DNA of 64,000 nucleotides from Rhizobiales bacterium 62-47 (GTDB lineage Bacteria; Pseudomonadota; Alphaproteobacteria; Rhizobiales; Xanthobacteraceae), in assembly GCA_001899255.1 (NCBI GenBank), contig MKVX01000005.1, positions 397,617-461,616 of the forward strand, given 5' to 3'. The notes under the pieces were generated by a model. That model made no database searches. It was not told the origin of the DNA and saw nothing but the letters and a program-made list of their open reading frames with translations. The position numbers and the translations under genes were made by a program. Positions 49,367 through 56,678 of this stretch are shown piece by piece. Within the stretch, counting starts at the first letter, position 1. Every line of letters starts with the position of its first letter.

Positions 49367-49546
49367 ATGGCCGACACCCCGAAACTATCCGTCGAAAAAG
49401 CTCTGAAGAAACTCCGAGAAAACGACGCAAAGTTGAAAGACACCTCGCGCGCCGAAAAAACCGATGCCCTGAATGAAGAAATAGAGCGAATGCGCGCGCA
49501 GCGCCTGCGCCTCGACCGGCAATTGTCCAAGCGCGACCAAGTCTGA
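49367..49546 (+). CDS. Small charged coiled-coil protein
   Basis: A 59-residue ORF of alternating charged residues: MADTPKLSVEKALKKLREND, KLKDTSRAEKTDALNEEIER, then RMRAQRLRLDRQLSKRDQV. It is strongly helical with probable coiled-coil. ATG 49367 follows GAGGAAAC by about 10 nt. No function is known. It lies between two gene remnants, so it may itself be part of a decayed region, but its frame and ribosome site are intact. Confidence 0.55.
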   Translation: MADTPKLSVEKALKKLRENDAKLKDTSRAEKTDALNEEIERMRAQRLRLDRQLSKRDQV

Positions 49547-49603
49547 GTGCGGACGGGTCTGCTGGCGCAGGCCTTTGCAACTGAGCCGGCTGCAGTGAGG
49601 GCC

Positions 49604-49839
49604 ATGACGCTCCTCATCCGTGAAATCCGGCACACGCCGCTGCTGCGGATTCTGATCTTTGTGCCCGTGGAATTGGTTGCTGCTTGGATTGTGAGCCTAC
49701 CGCACATACCGCCCTGTTTGTGCTTGCCATTCTGGCAATCGTTCCGCTCGCCGCTGTGCTCAGTCATGCGACCGAGGCAATTTCTGAAAAGATGGGCGAG
49801 GGGCCTCTGGGGCTTTACCGACGGGACGTGAACGGTTAG
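49604..49839 (+). pseudogene. Remnant of a Ca2+/H+ antiporter (ChaA/Cax type) N-terminus
   Basis: The first frame reads MTLLIREIRHTPLLRILIFV with PVELVAAWIV. After a frameshift near 49,690-49,705 another frame continues AHTALFVLAILAIVPLAAVL with SHATEAISEKMGEGPLGL, which is the typical first two helices of the CaCA family. It then ends in TAG at 49837 with no further similarity. The shift plus loss of about 80 percent of the protein shows it is dead. Confidence 0.65.
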
Positions 49840-49943
49840 AAACCGCGCGCCGGTCCGGATTCTGCGGAGATTGACGCCGCAGCGTCATCGTCAGCGAAAA
49901 CTGGTCCGCCGGCACGACTAAAAGCAAGTCTTTACAATGGCTT

Positions 49944-50019
49944 GCCGCAATAGCTCAGCTGGTAGAGCACGTCATTCGTAATGACGGGGTCGGGGGTTCG
50001 AATCCCTCTTGCGGCACCA
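49944..50019 (+). tRNA. tRNA-Thr (anticodon CGT)
   Basis: A complete cloverleaf: acceptor GCCGCAA paired with TTGCGGC, D-arm TAGCTCAGCTGGTAGAGC, anticodon stem CGTCA/TGACG around loop TTCGTAA (anticodon CGT), T-arm GGGGGTTCGAATCCCTC, discriminator A and CCA encoded. Its 3' half overlaps the end of the recombinase gene on the other strand, which marks it as the probable integration site of the following island. Confidence 0.96.
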
Positions 50020-51690
50020 TTCCTGAACAGATTTACGAACCGCAGGCGCGGGTTGGCCATTCGGACCGAAGGTAGCCCGGATGTTGTCGTTTGAGCCGAT
50101 GATGCGGATCGTGGTGTCGGACACGACGATCGCGTCCACGATAGCTCTCAGATAGGCCTTCCGGGCGGCGACATCGCCTGACACAAGCTGTTCTCGCATC
50201 AAGCGGGTGAAGCGATCAATGGCGACAGGATCGATCTCGATCGGGACCGTGCTGGACTTCTTAGCATAATCGAGGGCCTCAAGGGCCCGGTCCCGGCTCG
50301 TCTTCAAGGCGGTCACGCGTTCCCTCAGCGTTGGGTCGGTGCCGTCGATGGTGCCCGCCTCAATCGAGGCATAGAGACGGGAGAGCCGTTCTTCGGCGTC
50401 GGTGACCTGACGGGCAAGATCGACCAGACGGCGGTCGGCGGAGGCTTGGCGGTCGTCGCGGCGGGCCTTGAGGGTGGTCAGGATAGCTGTGACCCGTGCG
50501 GGCTGCAGGAGCTGGTCCAGCAGGGCCTCAAGCACGAGCTTTTCGATGACGGGCCGGGCAATCTTGCGGTTGCTGCAAGAGGCGCCATCATCGTGCTTAT
50601 GCTGTCCCTTTTTGATGGACTGGATGCATTTGTAATAGTTGTAGACGACGCCGGTCCGAGAAGTGCCGGTGGCGGTCGTCAGGGCGCAGGACTTGGCGCA
50701 GTCGCAGCGGACAAGGCCGCCCAGCAAAGACGGCGCCGAGGCGAGCCGCGGCCCGCGAGACCTCGGGCGGCGCGACACCAGCAGGGCCTGAACCGCCTCG
50801 AAGGTCGCCGCATCGATGATGACCGGAATTTCGTATTCGATGATTTCGGACTGCGCCTTGCGCTCGCCGTCGCCCTTCCGATCAAACTCATTGAAGTTCC
50901 GCACGCCGGTGTAGGCGCGGCGCGTCAGCATCTCGTGAATAGTCCCAGTCCCAAACAGCGATCCGTTGCGCGAGCGATAGCCACGTGCGTTCAGCCACTC
51001 CGCGATCTTCTTCGTTCCCAATGGGCCGCTATTGCCATCCCCGTTCTTGGCCAAATCGAATGTGCGAATCACAATCTCCGCTTCGACCGGCTCGACGGCG
51101 AGTTTCTTCTTTTGCTTGTTACCGATGATCTCTGCATCAACGGATTTGTAGCCATAGGGAATGATTCCGCCGTTGGAGTAGCCGAGTTGTGCATTGGCCT
51201 TCATCGTTCTCATTGTCGAACGACTTGTCTCCTTCGACTGGTATTCATTCACTATGCCGATGAACTTCCTGAACATATCGCCAGTGTCATCGTTCGCCAG
51301 CGGCTCGGCATGCGAAATCAATTCAACCTTGTGCTTGCGTAGGGTTTGGACCGTGAGCTCTTGCTCCACTTGATTCCGGAAGGCACGCGAAAACGAGTAC
51401 ACCATGATCGCGTCGACGGTGCGCGTACCATCGGTCGCACGCGCAATCATCTGCTCGAATGCTGGCCGCCTCATGTTGGTGGCAGTCTCACCCTCTTCAC
51501 GGAAGATGCCGGCGATATGATCGCCATCGCGCTTGCAACGCGCGATCAGATTTTCCTCCTGTGAATCGAGGCTGAGCTGGTTGCTGCTCTGTTTTTCCGT
51601 CGACACCCGAATATAGATCAAGACATTCCGGGGCCGCGGCTCAATGTTCTTGTCAGGCGTTGCGACAGCTTGAAGGTGCTTGCGGGCCAT
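49972..51690 (-). CDS. Large serine recombinase (site-specific integrase)
   Basis: A 572-residue recombinase. The resolvase domain has NVLIYIRVSTEKQSSNQLSL with the catalytic Ser in RVSTEKQ, and YSFSRAFRN. The Recombinase domain has LGTKKIAEWLNARGYRSRNG, then a zinc ribbon (VRCDCAKSCAL ... YYKCIQ ... CSNRK) and a coiled-coil C-terminus. It should integrate and excise the island. ATG 51690 follows GAGGAAG by 6 nt. The last 15 residues (WCRKRDSNPRPRHYE) are encoded by the antisense of tRNA-Thr, and the stop lies inside that gene. Serine recombinases at tRNA genes are less common than tyrosine ones. The next-in-line genes are transcribed the same way. Confidence 0.93.
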   Translation of the reverse strand: MARKHLQAVATPDKNIEPRPRNVLIYIRVSTEKQSSNQLSLDSQEENLIARCKRDGDHIAGIFREEGETATNMRRPAFEQMIARATDGTRTVDAIMVYSFSRAFRNQVEQELTVQTLRKHKVELISHAEPLANDDTGDMFRKFIGIVNEYQSKETSRSTMRTMKANAQLGYSNGGIIPYGYKSVDAEIIGNKQKKKLAVEPVEAEIVIRTFDLAKNGDGNSGPLGTKKIAEWLNARGYRSRNGSLFGTGTIHEMLTRRAYTGVRNFNEFDRKGDGERKAQSEIIEYEIPVIIDAATFEAVQALLVSRRPRSRGPRLASAPSLLGGLVRCDCAKSCALTTATGTSRTGVVYNYYKCIQSIKKGQHKHDDGASCSNRKIARPVIEKLVLEALLDQLLQPARVTAILTTLKARRDDRQASADRRLVDLARQVTDAEERLSRLYASIEAGTIDGTDPTLRERVTALKTSRDRALEALDYAKKSSTVPIEIDPVAIDRFTRLMREQLVSGDVAARKAYLRAIVDAIVVSDTTIRIIGSNDNIRATFGPNGQPAPAVRKSVQEWCRKRDSNPRPRHYE

Positions 51691-51784
51691 GGAGACTTCC
51701 TCACGCGGTACTGAAAACGAGTCTAGCCCTGCAGCCGAATCAGGGAAAGCATTTCCTTTGTCCCAGGCTACTGCACAGTTAAGA

Positions 51785-52144
51785 TCAACCGAAGGGCACT
51801 TCGTTATCGACCACATTCCAGCGCTTGCGTAAGGCCTCCCACAACAGCTCCTTCTGGTTTGCCAGCAGCAGCTCGAACGCGTCCTGCGCGCAGTTGGAGA
51901 CGCGACGGAAGCCTTCGACGAACATGTCGTGACGCTGATCTTCGGTCAGTTCGCGGAGCTGACGAATCGCCGGCAGCCGACCGAGCACCCTGAAGCACTT
52001 CTCCGGATCCGGGTCAAAATCGGTCTTGTTGGCGATCGCATCGATCGACTCCAGCACCAGCCAGAGCCCGGCCTCGACGGCGAGGTCGGCAAAAGTCGCA
52101 AACGGGATGGCGTTGTTGTCGAGCGGAAGGTTGCTATCAGACAT
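51785..52144 (-). CDS. Hypothetical island protein, 119 residues
   Basis: A 119-residue acidic, helical protein starting MSDSNLPLDNNAIPFATFAD and containing DFDPDPEKCFRVLGRLPAIR. I do not recognise it. It has AAAGGA upstream of ATG 52144 and lies 21 nt after the related small gene at 52166-52438, so they share a transcript. It has no transmembrane segment. It could be an accessory transfer protein, but that is only inferred from position. Confidence 0.6.
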   Translation of the reverse strand: MSDSNLPLDNNAIPFATFADLAVEAGLWLVLESIDAIANKTDFDPDPEKCFRVLGRLPAIRQLRELTEDQRHDMFVEGFRRVSNCAQDAFELLLANQKELLWEALRKRWNVVDNEVPFG

Positions 52145-52165
52145 GGTCGTGGTCCTTTCGGCTGG

Positions 52166-52438
52166 TTAGAAGGAAGATTTGCGGGAAGAGTCGAAGACAG
52201 CGTCGAGCACCGCCGAGAAGTAGCGCTCGATGGCATCGAGCTCGGCGGGCACGATCGGTGTGGGATCCGCGATCTCGTTGATCACGGTCCAAAACTCGGG
52301 GTCGGACGGACGCAAGCGGGCGGCAGCGCCGCGATTCCGCGTTGCCACGGTCGGCATGGCGACCGGCACCGGCGGCAACGCGGCCGGGGCGGTCACTCGC
52401 GGCCGTAACAGCTTCTTCGGAATGCGCGATTTAGCCAC
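52166..52438 (-). CDS. Hypothetical island protein downstream of the deleted relaxase copy
   Basis: A 90-residue protein from a GTG that overlaps the stop of the relaxase remnant (GTGGCTAA). The N-terminal half is basic and Pro-rich (VAKSRIPKKLLRPRVTAPAA); the C-terminal half has PTPIVPAELDAIERYFSAVL. The latter resembles PITVRELDTIQIYLGDLIDQ in the gene after the full-length relaxase, so the two are paralogues. The function is unknown; position suggests a relaxase partner. The much longer open frame upstream of the GTG runs through the relaxase remnant and is rejected. Confidence 0.6.
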   Translation of the reverse strand: MAKSRIPKKLLRPRVTAPAALPPVPVAMPTVATRNRGAAARLRPSDPEFWTVINEIADPTPIVPAELDAIERYFSAVLDAVFDSSRKSSF

Positions 52439-52703
52439 AGTCGCACTCCGTGGATTGATCGCGCTCGTGCGAGTACTCCTCGACCCACGCAGCGTGGTCC
52501 GGCACGGGATCGAGGGTGCTGGTCTTGACTTGGAGTCGTGGCGCCCAGTTGGTCCAATGGGCAGGCCGCCGCTGGTCAAAGCTGCTTGCCGACGAGACCC
52601 AATAGCTCGCGGGCCCACGGCAGCCGAGATAATACCCGGACCGCTCGGTGTACCCCCTCGCCGTTGTACCAGCTGCGATTGTCGCGACCACGAAAGCCTC
52701 CAT
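52431..52703 (-). pseudogene. Internally deleted MobF relaxase copy (two ends joined)
   Basis: The 90-residue frame has the relaxase start (MEAFVVATIAAGTTARGYTE, then YYLG and SSASSFDQR) joined directly to its C-terminal tail (WAPRLQVKTSTLDP ... QSTECDCG). The full-length neighbour at 53809-56466 begins MEAYVVATIAAGTTARYYSK and ends SRVQVKSSTLDP ... SRSYVRG, so about 800 codons are missing, including His motif III and the helicase. The first catalytic Tyr pair is altered (RGY for RYY). The start, the hairpin around it and the GTGGCTAA junction downstream are kept. It cannot nick DNA in the usual way, but its intact frame could encode a small protein. Confidence 0.8.
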
Positions 52704-52713
52704 CGAAGGAGGC
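52696..52713 (-). promoter_or_regulatory. Hairpin enclosing the start codon of the relaxase remnant
   Basis: GCCTCC and GGAGGC (6-bp arms) flank the six nucleotides containing the ATG. The same hairpin is present at the start of the full-length relaxase. There is no normal ribosome site upstream of either start, and the GGAGG lies after the ATG. It may regulate translation. Confidence 0.45.
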
Positions 52714-52859
52714 TGTCTGTAATCGCGCCCGTCGGATCATGTTGCAGAGCAATTGAACGAGATCGGTCCTTTGCGGTTCGAAAAGATCCTGAGATCGGAA
52801 TCTCCGGTGATTGCTGGTTGTGATTGGAAGTCCAAACCGCTGCCGTTCCTTGCTCGCTC

Positions 52860-53525
52860 CTATCGATCGTGATCGATTGCACGAATTTTACGAACCCGCA
52901 GCAGGAGCCGTGCGAGCCAAGCGCAGATGCTGCGTTCAGTGGCCGCTTTGCTGCCGAAGAATGCGAATTCGGGATTGGCCGCCGCGATCTCCACTGCCTC
53001 CAGCGTGCGCTTGGTCGCGGTGACGCGCTGGATCAGCGCTGCGATTTCCGGACGGGTAATGACGAGCTTCGCTAATCCAATCGCCTCTTTCCTCGCTGGC
53101 GCCTCCAGGATAAGGTTAACGAGTTCGCGGAGCTCGGGTGGGCTGCCAAGGCCGACAACCAGGGGCCGCAACTCCTCGTCAGCAAGCAACAGTTCAATGG
53201 CCTGATGGAAGGCCTCGTCTCCGATCGCGGTCGCGGCGCCGCGAATTGTGGCGCGCGAGCGATCATCGTCGCCGACCGAAACATTGATTTGGCGCTTGCC
53301 TGCGGCTTTGTGTTTCTTCCGGTGCCTTTCCTTACGCAGCGACGCTTTTGAGCGTTCGGTCCGCATGAAGGCCATGACGCCCTTCATGCCGCCGGTCCGG
53401 AGCTCGTCGTCCGTCAGAGGGCCGATGATGGTGTTGCACGGTTGTGCCGCCGCGCCGGCGTCGCCGGGTGCATCGTCGGCGGCACCGCTCTCGGCTTCTT
53501 CGGAGTCTTGATCAGTAGGGCACAT
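52860..53525 (-). CDS. Hypothetical island protein, basic N-terminal region and helical C-terminus
   Basis: A 221-residue protein from ATG 53525 (a GTG five codons upstream is possible). It has an acidic N-terminus (TDQDSEEAESGAADDAPGDA), a very basic stretch (SLRKERHRKKHKAAGKRQIN), then helical Leu/Ala/Glu-rich sequence (ELLLADEELRPLVVGLGSPP, TATKRTLEAVEIAAANPEFA). I do not recognise it. It lies immediately before the second partner gene and is transcribed with the relaxase group. The basic stretch could bind DNA. Confidence 0.6.
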   Translation of the reverse strand: MCPTDQDSEEAESGAADDAPGDAGAAAQPCNTIIGPLTDDELRTGGMKGVMAFMRTERSKASLRKERHRKKHKAAGKRQINVSVGDDDRSRATIRGAATAIGDEAFHQAIELLLADEELRPLVVGLGSPPELRELVNLILEAPARKEAIGLAKLVITRPEIAALIQRVTATKRTLEAVEIAAANPEFAFFGSKAATERSICAWLARLLLRVRKIRAIDHDR

Positions 53526-53532
53526 GGCGTCG

Positions 53533-53816
53533 CTAGGCACGATCTAGGGACGGAAGCCCTGATGGGCCTTCCGCTCTGGGGATGGAAATGGGCTGGGTGA
53601 GCGCGTCTGGGGCCGTTCCGGTGGGCAGCTGGTCGATCAGGTCGCCCAGGTAGATTTGGATCGTGTCCAGCTCCCGCACGGTGATCGGAATCATCTCCGG
53701 CAGATCGTCGAGCACGATCGAGTCGTCCGGCGATGCGCTGGCCGAGGTCGCGCGTCGGGGCCCTTGACGGTCGTGACCCCAGGCGGTCCCCGCCCTGTCT
53801 TTCGCGACTTAGCCAC
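53533..53816 (-). pseudogene. Second relaxase-partner gene, apparently frameshifted
   Basis: The GTG at 53816 overlaps the full-length relaxase stop (GTGGCTAA), as in the other copy, and gives VAKSRKTGRGPPGV. That frame stops early. The paralogue-like C-terminal part (LDDLPEMIPITVRELDTIQI, then YLGDLIDQLP) is in the next frame and ends at 53533. One open stretch from GTG 53715 gives 60 residues. Either a frameshift broke the gene or the shorter 60-residue form is used. The resemblance to the gene at 52166 is limited to about 25 residues. Confidence 0.5.
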
Positions 53817-56466
53817 GGACGTAACTCCGTGACTGGTCGTCCTCCCGGGCGCGAGCGGACGCCCGCGCAGCCAACTCCAGGGTTGGGTCGAGCGTCGAGC
53901 TTTTTACCTGGACCCGGGACAGTCTGGCGGCCAGCCAGCTAAGGCGGGTCTCGGCTGAGACGGTCGCGCCGCGCCGCTCGGAGAGCGGAAGGTCAAGCCG
54001 CGCCTGGGCGTCGATCTGCCGGGAGTCGGCGTAGATGCCCACAAGGTCCCTCGCCCTGGAAAACGCCACATAGGCGTCGTGCCGGGTCATGGACGGATCG
54101 GCCCAGACGAAGCACTGATCCGTGGTCAGGCCTTGTGCGCCGTAGATGGTGGTGCTGTAGGCATGCCCCAGCCGGGCTCGACCGTGCTCGTCGGCGAGCT
54201 CACGGACGGGGAACGTCGCAAGCCGCCCATCGATCGATACGCTGATGATCGGATCGAGCGCGCCGTCATTTTCGACACCGGTAATGGTGGCAGTGCTGCC
54301 GTTGATGACGCCGAGTCCGTCGTGACGGACCAGGAACCGCACCCGGTCGCCGACCGCGAACTCAAGCGTCTGACCGTGGCCCGACGGCGTCACCGCGGGA
54401 ATAGCAATCCTGTTGCCCACGATCAGCCCGGCGCGTTTCAGGCGTGCCCGCACCTCATCGTTCAGCGCGCAAATCTGAGCATTCGTCTTGGCGATCAGCA
54501 GCACGTTCGGGTTGGTGACGACGCGTTGGGTTTCCTCCCAGGCATCGACCAGAGCCCTGACCGTTGCTTTCTCGCCAGCGGCGAAAGTCAGGCAGCCGCG
54601 CTCGTCGAACGCTCGCAGGCCTGCTTCGGCTCGTCCATTTGCGAAATCAGTGACGGCTTCGCGCATCCAGCGCTGGCGCTGCCGCACGATGGCGTCGACG
54701 CGGGCGGTATCCGTGACGTTGGCGACAATTGCCAGCCCCGGTCCGGCACCGATGGCTTGGAGTTGTGTGCGGTCGCCAACCAGGATGACCTTGGCGCTGG
54801 CTTCCACGGCTTTGCCGATGATCGCGTGCATCTGGCGCGAGGACAGGAGGCCGGCCTCGTCGACGATGAGCACTGTGTTGTCGTCTAAGAATGGCTTCGA
54901 CGTCTGTGCGAGCCACGAATCCGTCGCACGTGATTCGATGCCAAGCACCTGCAGTTCCAGCGCGATCTTCCACGCCGTAGCCGATCCGATCACGCGTCGG
55001 CCCGCATGCATGTGCGCGGCCACCACGCTGGCGAGCAGGTGCGATTTGCCCGAGCCGGCCGCCCCCTGAATCACCGCGATTGCGGCGGACGACGTTGCCG
55101 CTAATGCGGCCCGGGTCTGTTCGTCGGACAGCCTACGCTCGCGGCACAACCACAGAACGTGATCGCGATCAGGCGCCGGCCGTTCCTCCCGAACTAGGCG
55201 CTCGGTGAAGGCGACCAGTTCACGCTCGATTGCGATCTGCTCTGGCGTCGAATAGACGGGCTGCTGCAGGGCATCCCGTCCAAGCTCGACGACGCGTCCT
55301 GCTTCTATCAGGCGGTCCACTTCCTGCTCGACGCGCGTCGCGTCGGCGCCAGTGCCGACAAGGGAGGATGCGACGGCTGCATACAGGTGGCGACGCTCAA
55401 AGACGCTTTCGTGTTCGGTCAACTGCTCTGGCAGGGCCGCAATGCGCTCGGCGATCAGCTTCTCCTGTTCAGCGTGATCCCACGTCCGTGACGTGCGGAG
55501 GTGCTCCATGAGTCGATTGACGTCCAGGAACATCGCGGCTTCCTCGGCCCACAGTTCGAAACGATCAGTGACGCGCTCCTCCTGCTTCGATGAACGCGTT
55601 CCGAGTGCGATGGCCGCCGCCAGTGCCGGTGCTTCCGCCGTCGACAGTCCTTCCGCAGCGATGGTCTGTTCGATTTCCTTGCGGCGTCCCGACAGGTGGC
55701 GCTGCAACGCCACAAAGCTCTTGGCGAGGTTTCCGGATTGCTCGCCGCCGCTCAGCGTATGCGGAACGACGATTTCGAAGGTGCCGTTCTTGCCGATCTC
55801 GCCGATTTCAAAACCAATTTTCTTCAAATTTGAAGACAATGCGAGATGGTACACCGCGCCGGCCGCCATCTTGTGCGCGAACAGGTGGCGCGCGTCGAGC
55901 GCGCCGACGGTACCGTCCTGCCGCAACGAAAAATTTAGTAAAACTGCATGCGTATGCAGGTTGGGATCGGGATAGACCTTGCCGTCATCGTGCTCGACCG
56001 GGCGCGCTTCCCCATGCTGGAACGCGGCGACAGTGAGCGTGGCCCGTTCAAGGCGATGGCCGTTCTTGCCACGCCGGCAAAACGCCGCATTTCTTTCCAG
56101 GAAGGCGATTGTTGCTTCGCATGCTTCGTGCTGAGCCTTCTCAATCGCACGACGCATCTGGTCATCCGCAAGGGCGAACACGACGGAGACAGATTTCGGT
56201 GCCGACAGCGTCAGATCGATACCGCCGACGCGCTTCGCCGTGTCGCCGCTGTTGGAGAGGAGGGGCTGTCCATCAGCGTCAAGAGACGCGTGGAGCCGCT
56301 CGAAGAGCGCATTGTCAACTTCAGCGCCGTGCCTGACGCCAAAATTATTCGTCGATGAAATCCAGCGGCCGGCGGGCTCACCGCCGCCGAGATAATACTC
56401 TGACTGCTTGCTGTAGTATCGAGCTGTCGTCCCAGCAGCGATCGTCGCAACCACGTAAGCCTCCAT
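53809..56466 (-). CDS. MobF-family conjugative relaxase with helicase domain (TrwC/TraA-like)
   Basis: An 885-residue protein. The N-terminal relaxase domain has paired catalytic Tyr (ARYYSKQSEYYLGG), GGIDLTLSAPKSVSVVFALA, and motif III PDPNLHTHAVLLNFSLR with the three His metal ligands. The C-terminal helicase has Walker A (IQGAAGSGKSHLLASVVAA), Walker B (VLIVDEAGLLSSRQ), GDRTQLQAIGAG and STTIYGAQGLTTDQC. It should nick DNA at oriT and unwind it for transfer to a new cell. ATG 56466 is within a hairpin and lacks a normal ribosome site. A deleted copy lies downstream. It is divergent from the unrecognised gene at 56679. Confidence 0.93.
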   Translation of the reverse strand: MEAYVVATIAAGTTARYYSKQSEYYLGGGEPAGRWISSTNNFGVRHGAEVDNALFERLHASLDADGQPLLSNSGDTAKRVGGIDLTLSAPKSVSVVFALADDQMRRAIEKAQHEACEATIAFLERNAAFCRRGKNGHRLERATLTVAAFQHGEARPVEHDDGKVYPDPNLHTHAVLLNFSLRQDGTVGALDARHLFAHKMAAGAVYHLALSSNLKKIGFEIGEIGKNGTFEIVVPHTLSGGEQSGNLAKSFVALQRHLSGRRKEIEQTIAAEGLSTAEAPALAAAIALGTRSSKQEERVTDRFELWAEEAAMFLDVNRLMEHLRTSRTWDHAEQEKLIAERIAALPEQLTEHESVFERRHLYAAVASSLVGTGADATRVEQEVDRLIEAGRVVELGRDALQQPVYSTPEQIAIERELVAFTERLVREERPAPDRDHVLWLCRERRLSDEQTRAALAATSSAAIAVIQGAAGSGKSHLLASVVAAHMHAGRRVIGSATAWKIALELQVLGIESRATDSWLAQTSKPFLDDNTVLIVDEAGLLSSRQMHAIIGKAVEASAKVILVGDRTQLQAIGAGPGLAIVANVTDTARVDAIVRQRQRWMREAVTDFANGRAEAGLRAFDERGCLTFAAGEKATVRALVDAWEETQRVVTNPNVLLIAKTNAQICALNDEVRARLKRAGLIVGNRIAIPAVTPSGHGQTLEFAVGDRVRFLVRHDGLGVINGSTATITGVENDGALDPIISVSIDGRLATFPVRELADEHGRARLGHAYSTTIYGAQGLTTDQCFVWADPSMTRHDAYVAFSRARDLVGIYADSRQIDAQARLDLPLSERRGATVSAETRLSWLAARLSRVQVKSSTLDPTLELAARASARAREDDQSRSYVRG

Positions 56467-56476
56467 CGAAGGAGGC
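56459..56476 (-). promoter_or_regulatory. Hairpin enclosing the start codon of the full-length relaxase
   Basis: GCCTCC / GGAGGC arms flank the ATG exactly as at the remnant (52696-52713). Beyond the hairpin both copies share further upstream sequence: CTGTCYGTARTCGCGCCYGT and GTTGCAGANCAATTGAA. This conserved 55-60 nt could hold the promoter, a control element, or part of the transfer origin. Confidence 0.45.
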
Positions 56477-56678
56477 TGTCCGTAGTCGCGCCTGTCGTTT
56501 CACGTTGCAGATCAATTGAAGAAAAGTCCGGTTCGAGCGACCCCAAGAGCGGCGCCAGTCCAGATGACACTGAGGGAAAACGCTCGGATTTTACTCAAAA
56601 TCCCAACGAGCTTTTCGCCGACCCGAAATGACTGCTTGGGTAATCAACACCGGCAACTTGATTGGCAGAGGAAGCGTC

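Noticed and set aside
52166..52882. 238-codon open frame as one gene
   Set aside because: Its N-terminal two thirds are another frame of the relaxase remnant and its upstream region; only the part after GTG 52438 fits a gene.
50031..52905. Similar short strings TTTACGAACCGCAG (near 50031) and TTTTACGAACCCGCAG (near 52886) as attachment repeats
   Set aside because: Only about 14 matching bases with one gap, inside coding frames, and not at a sensible island boundary.
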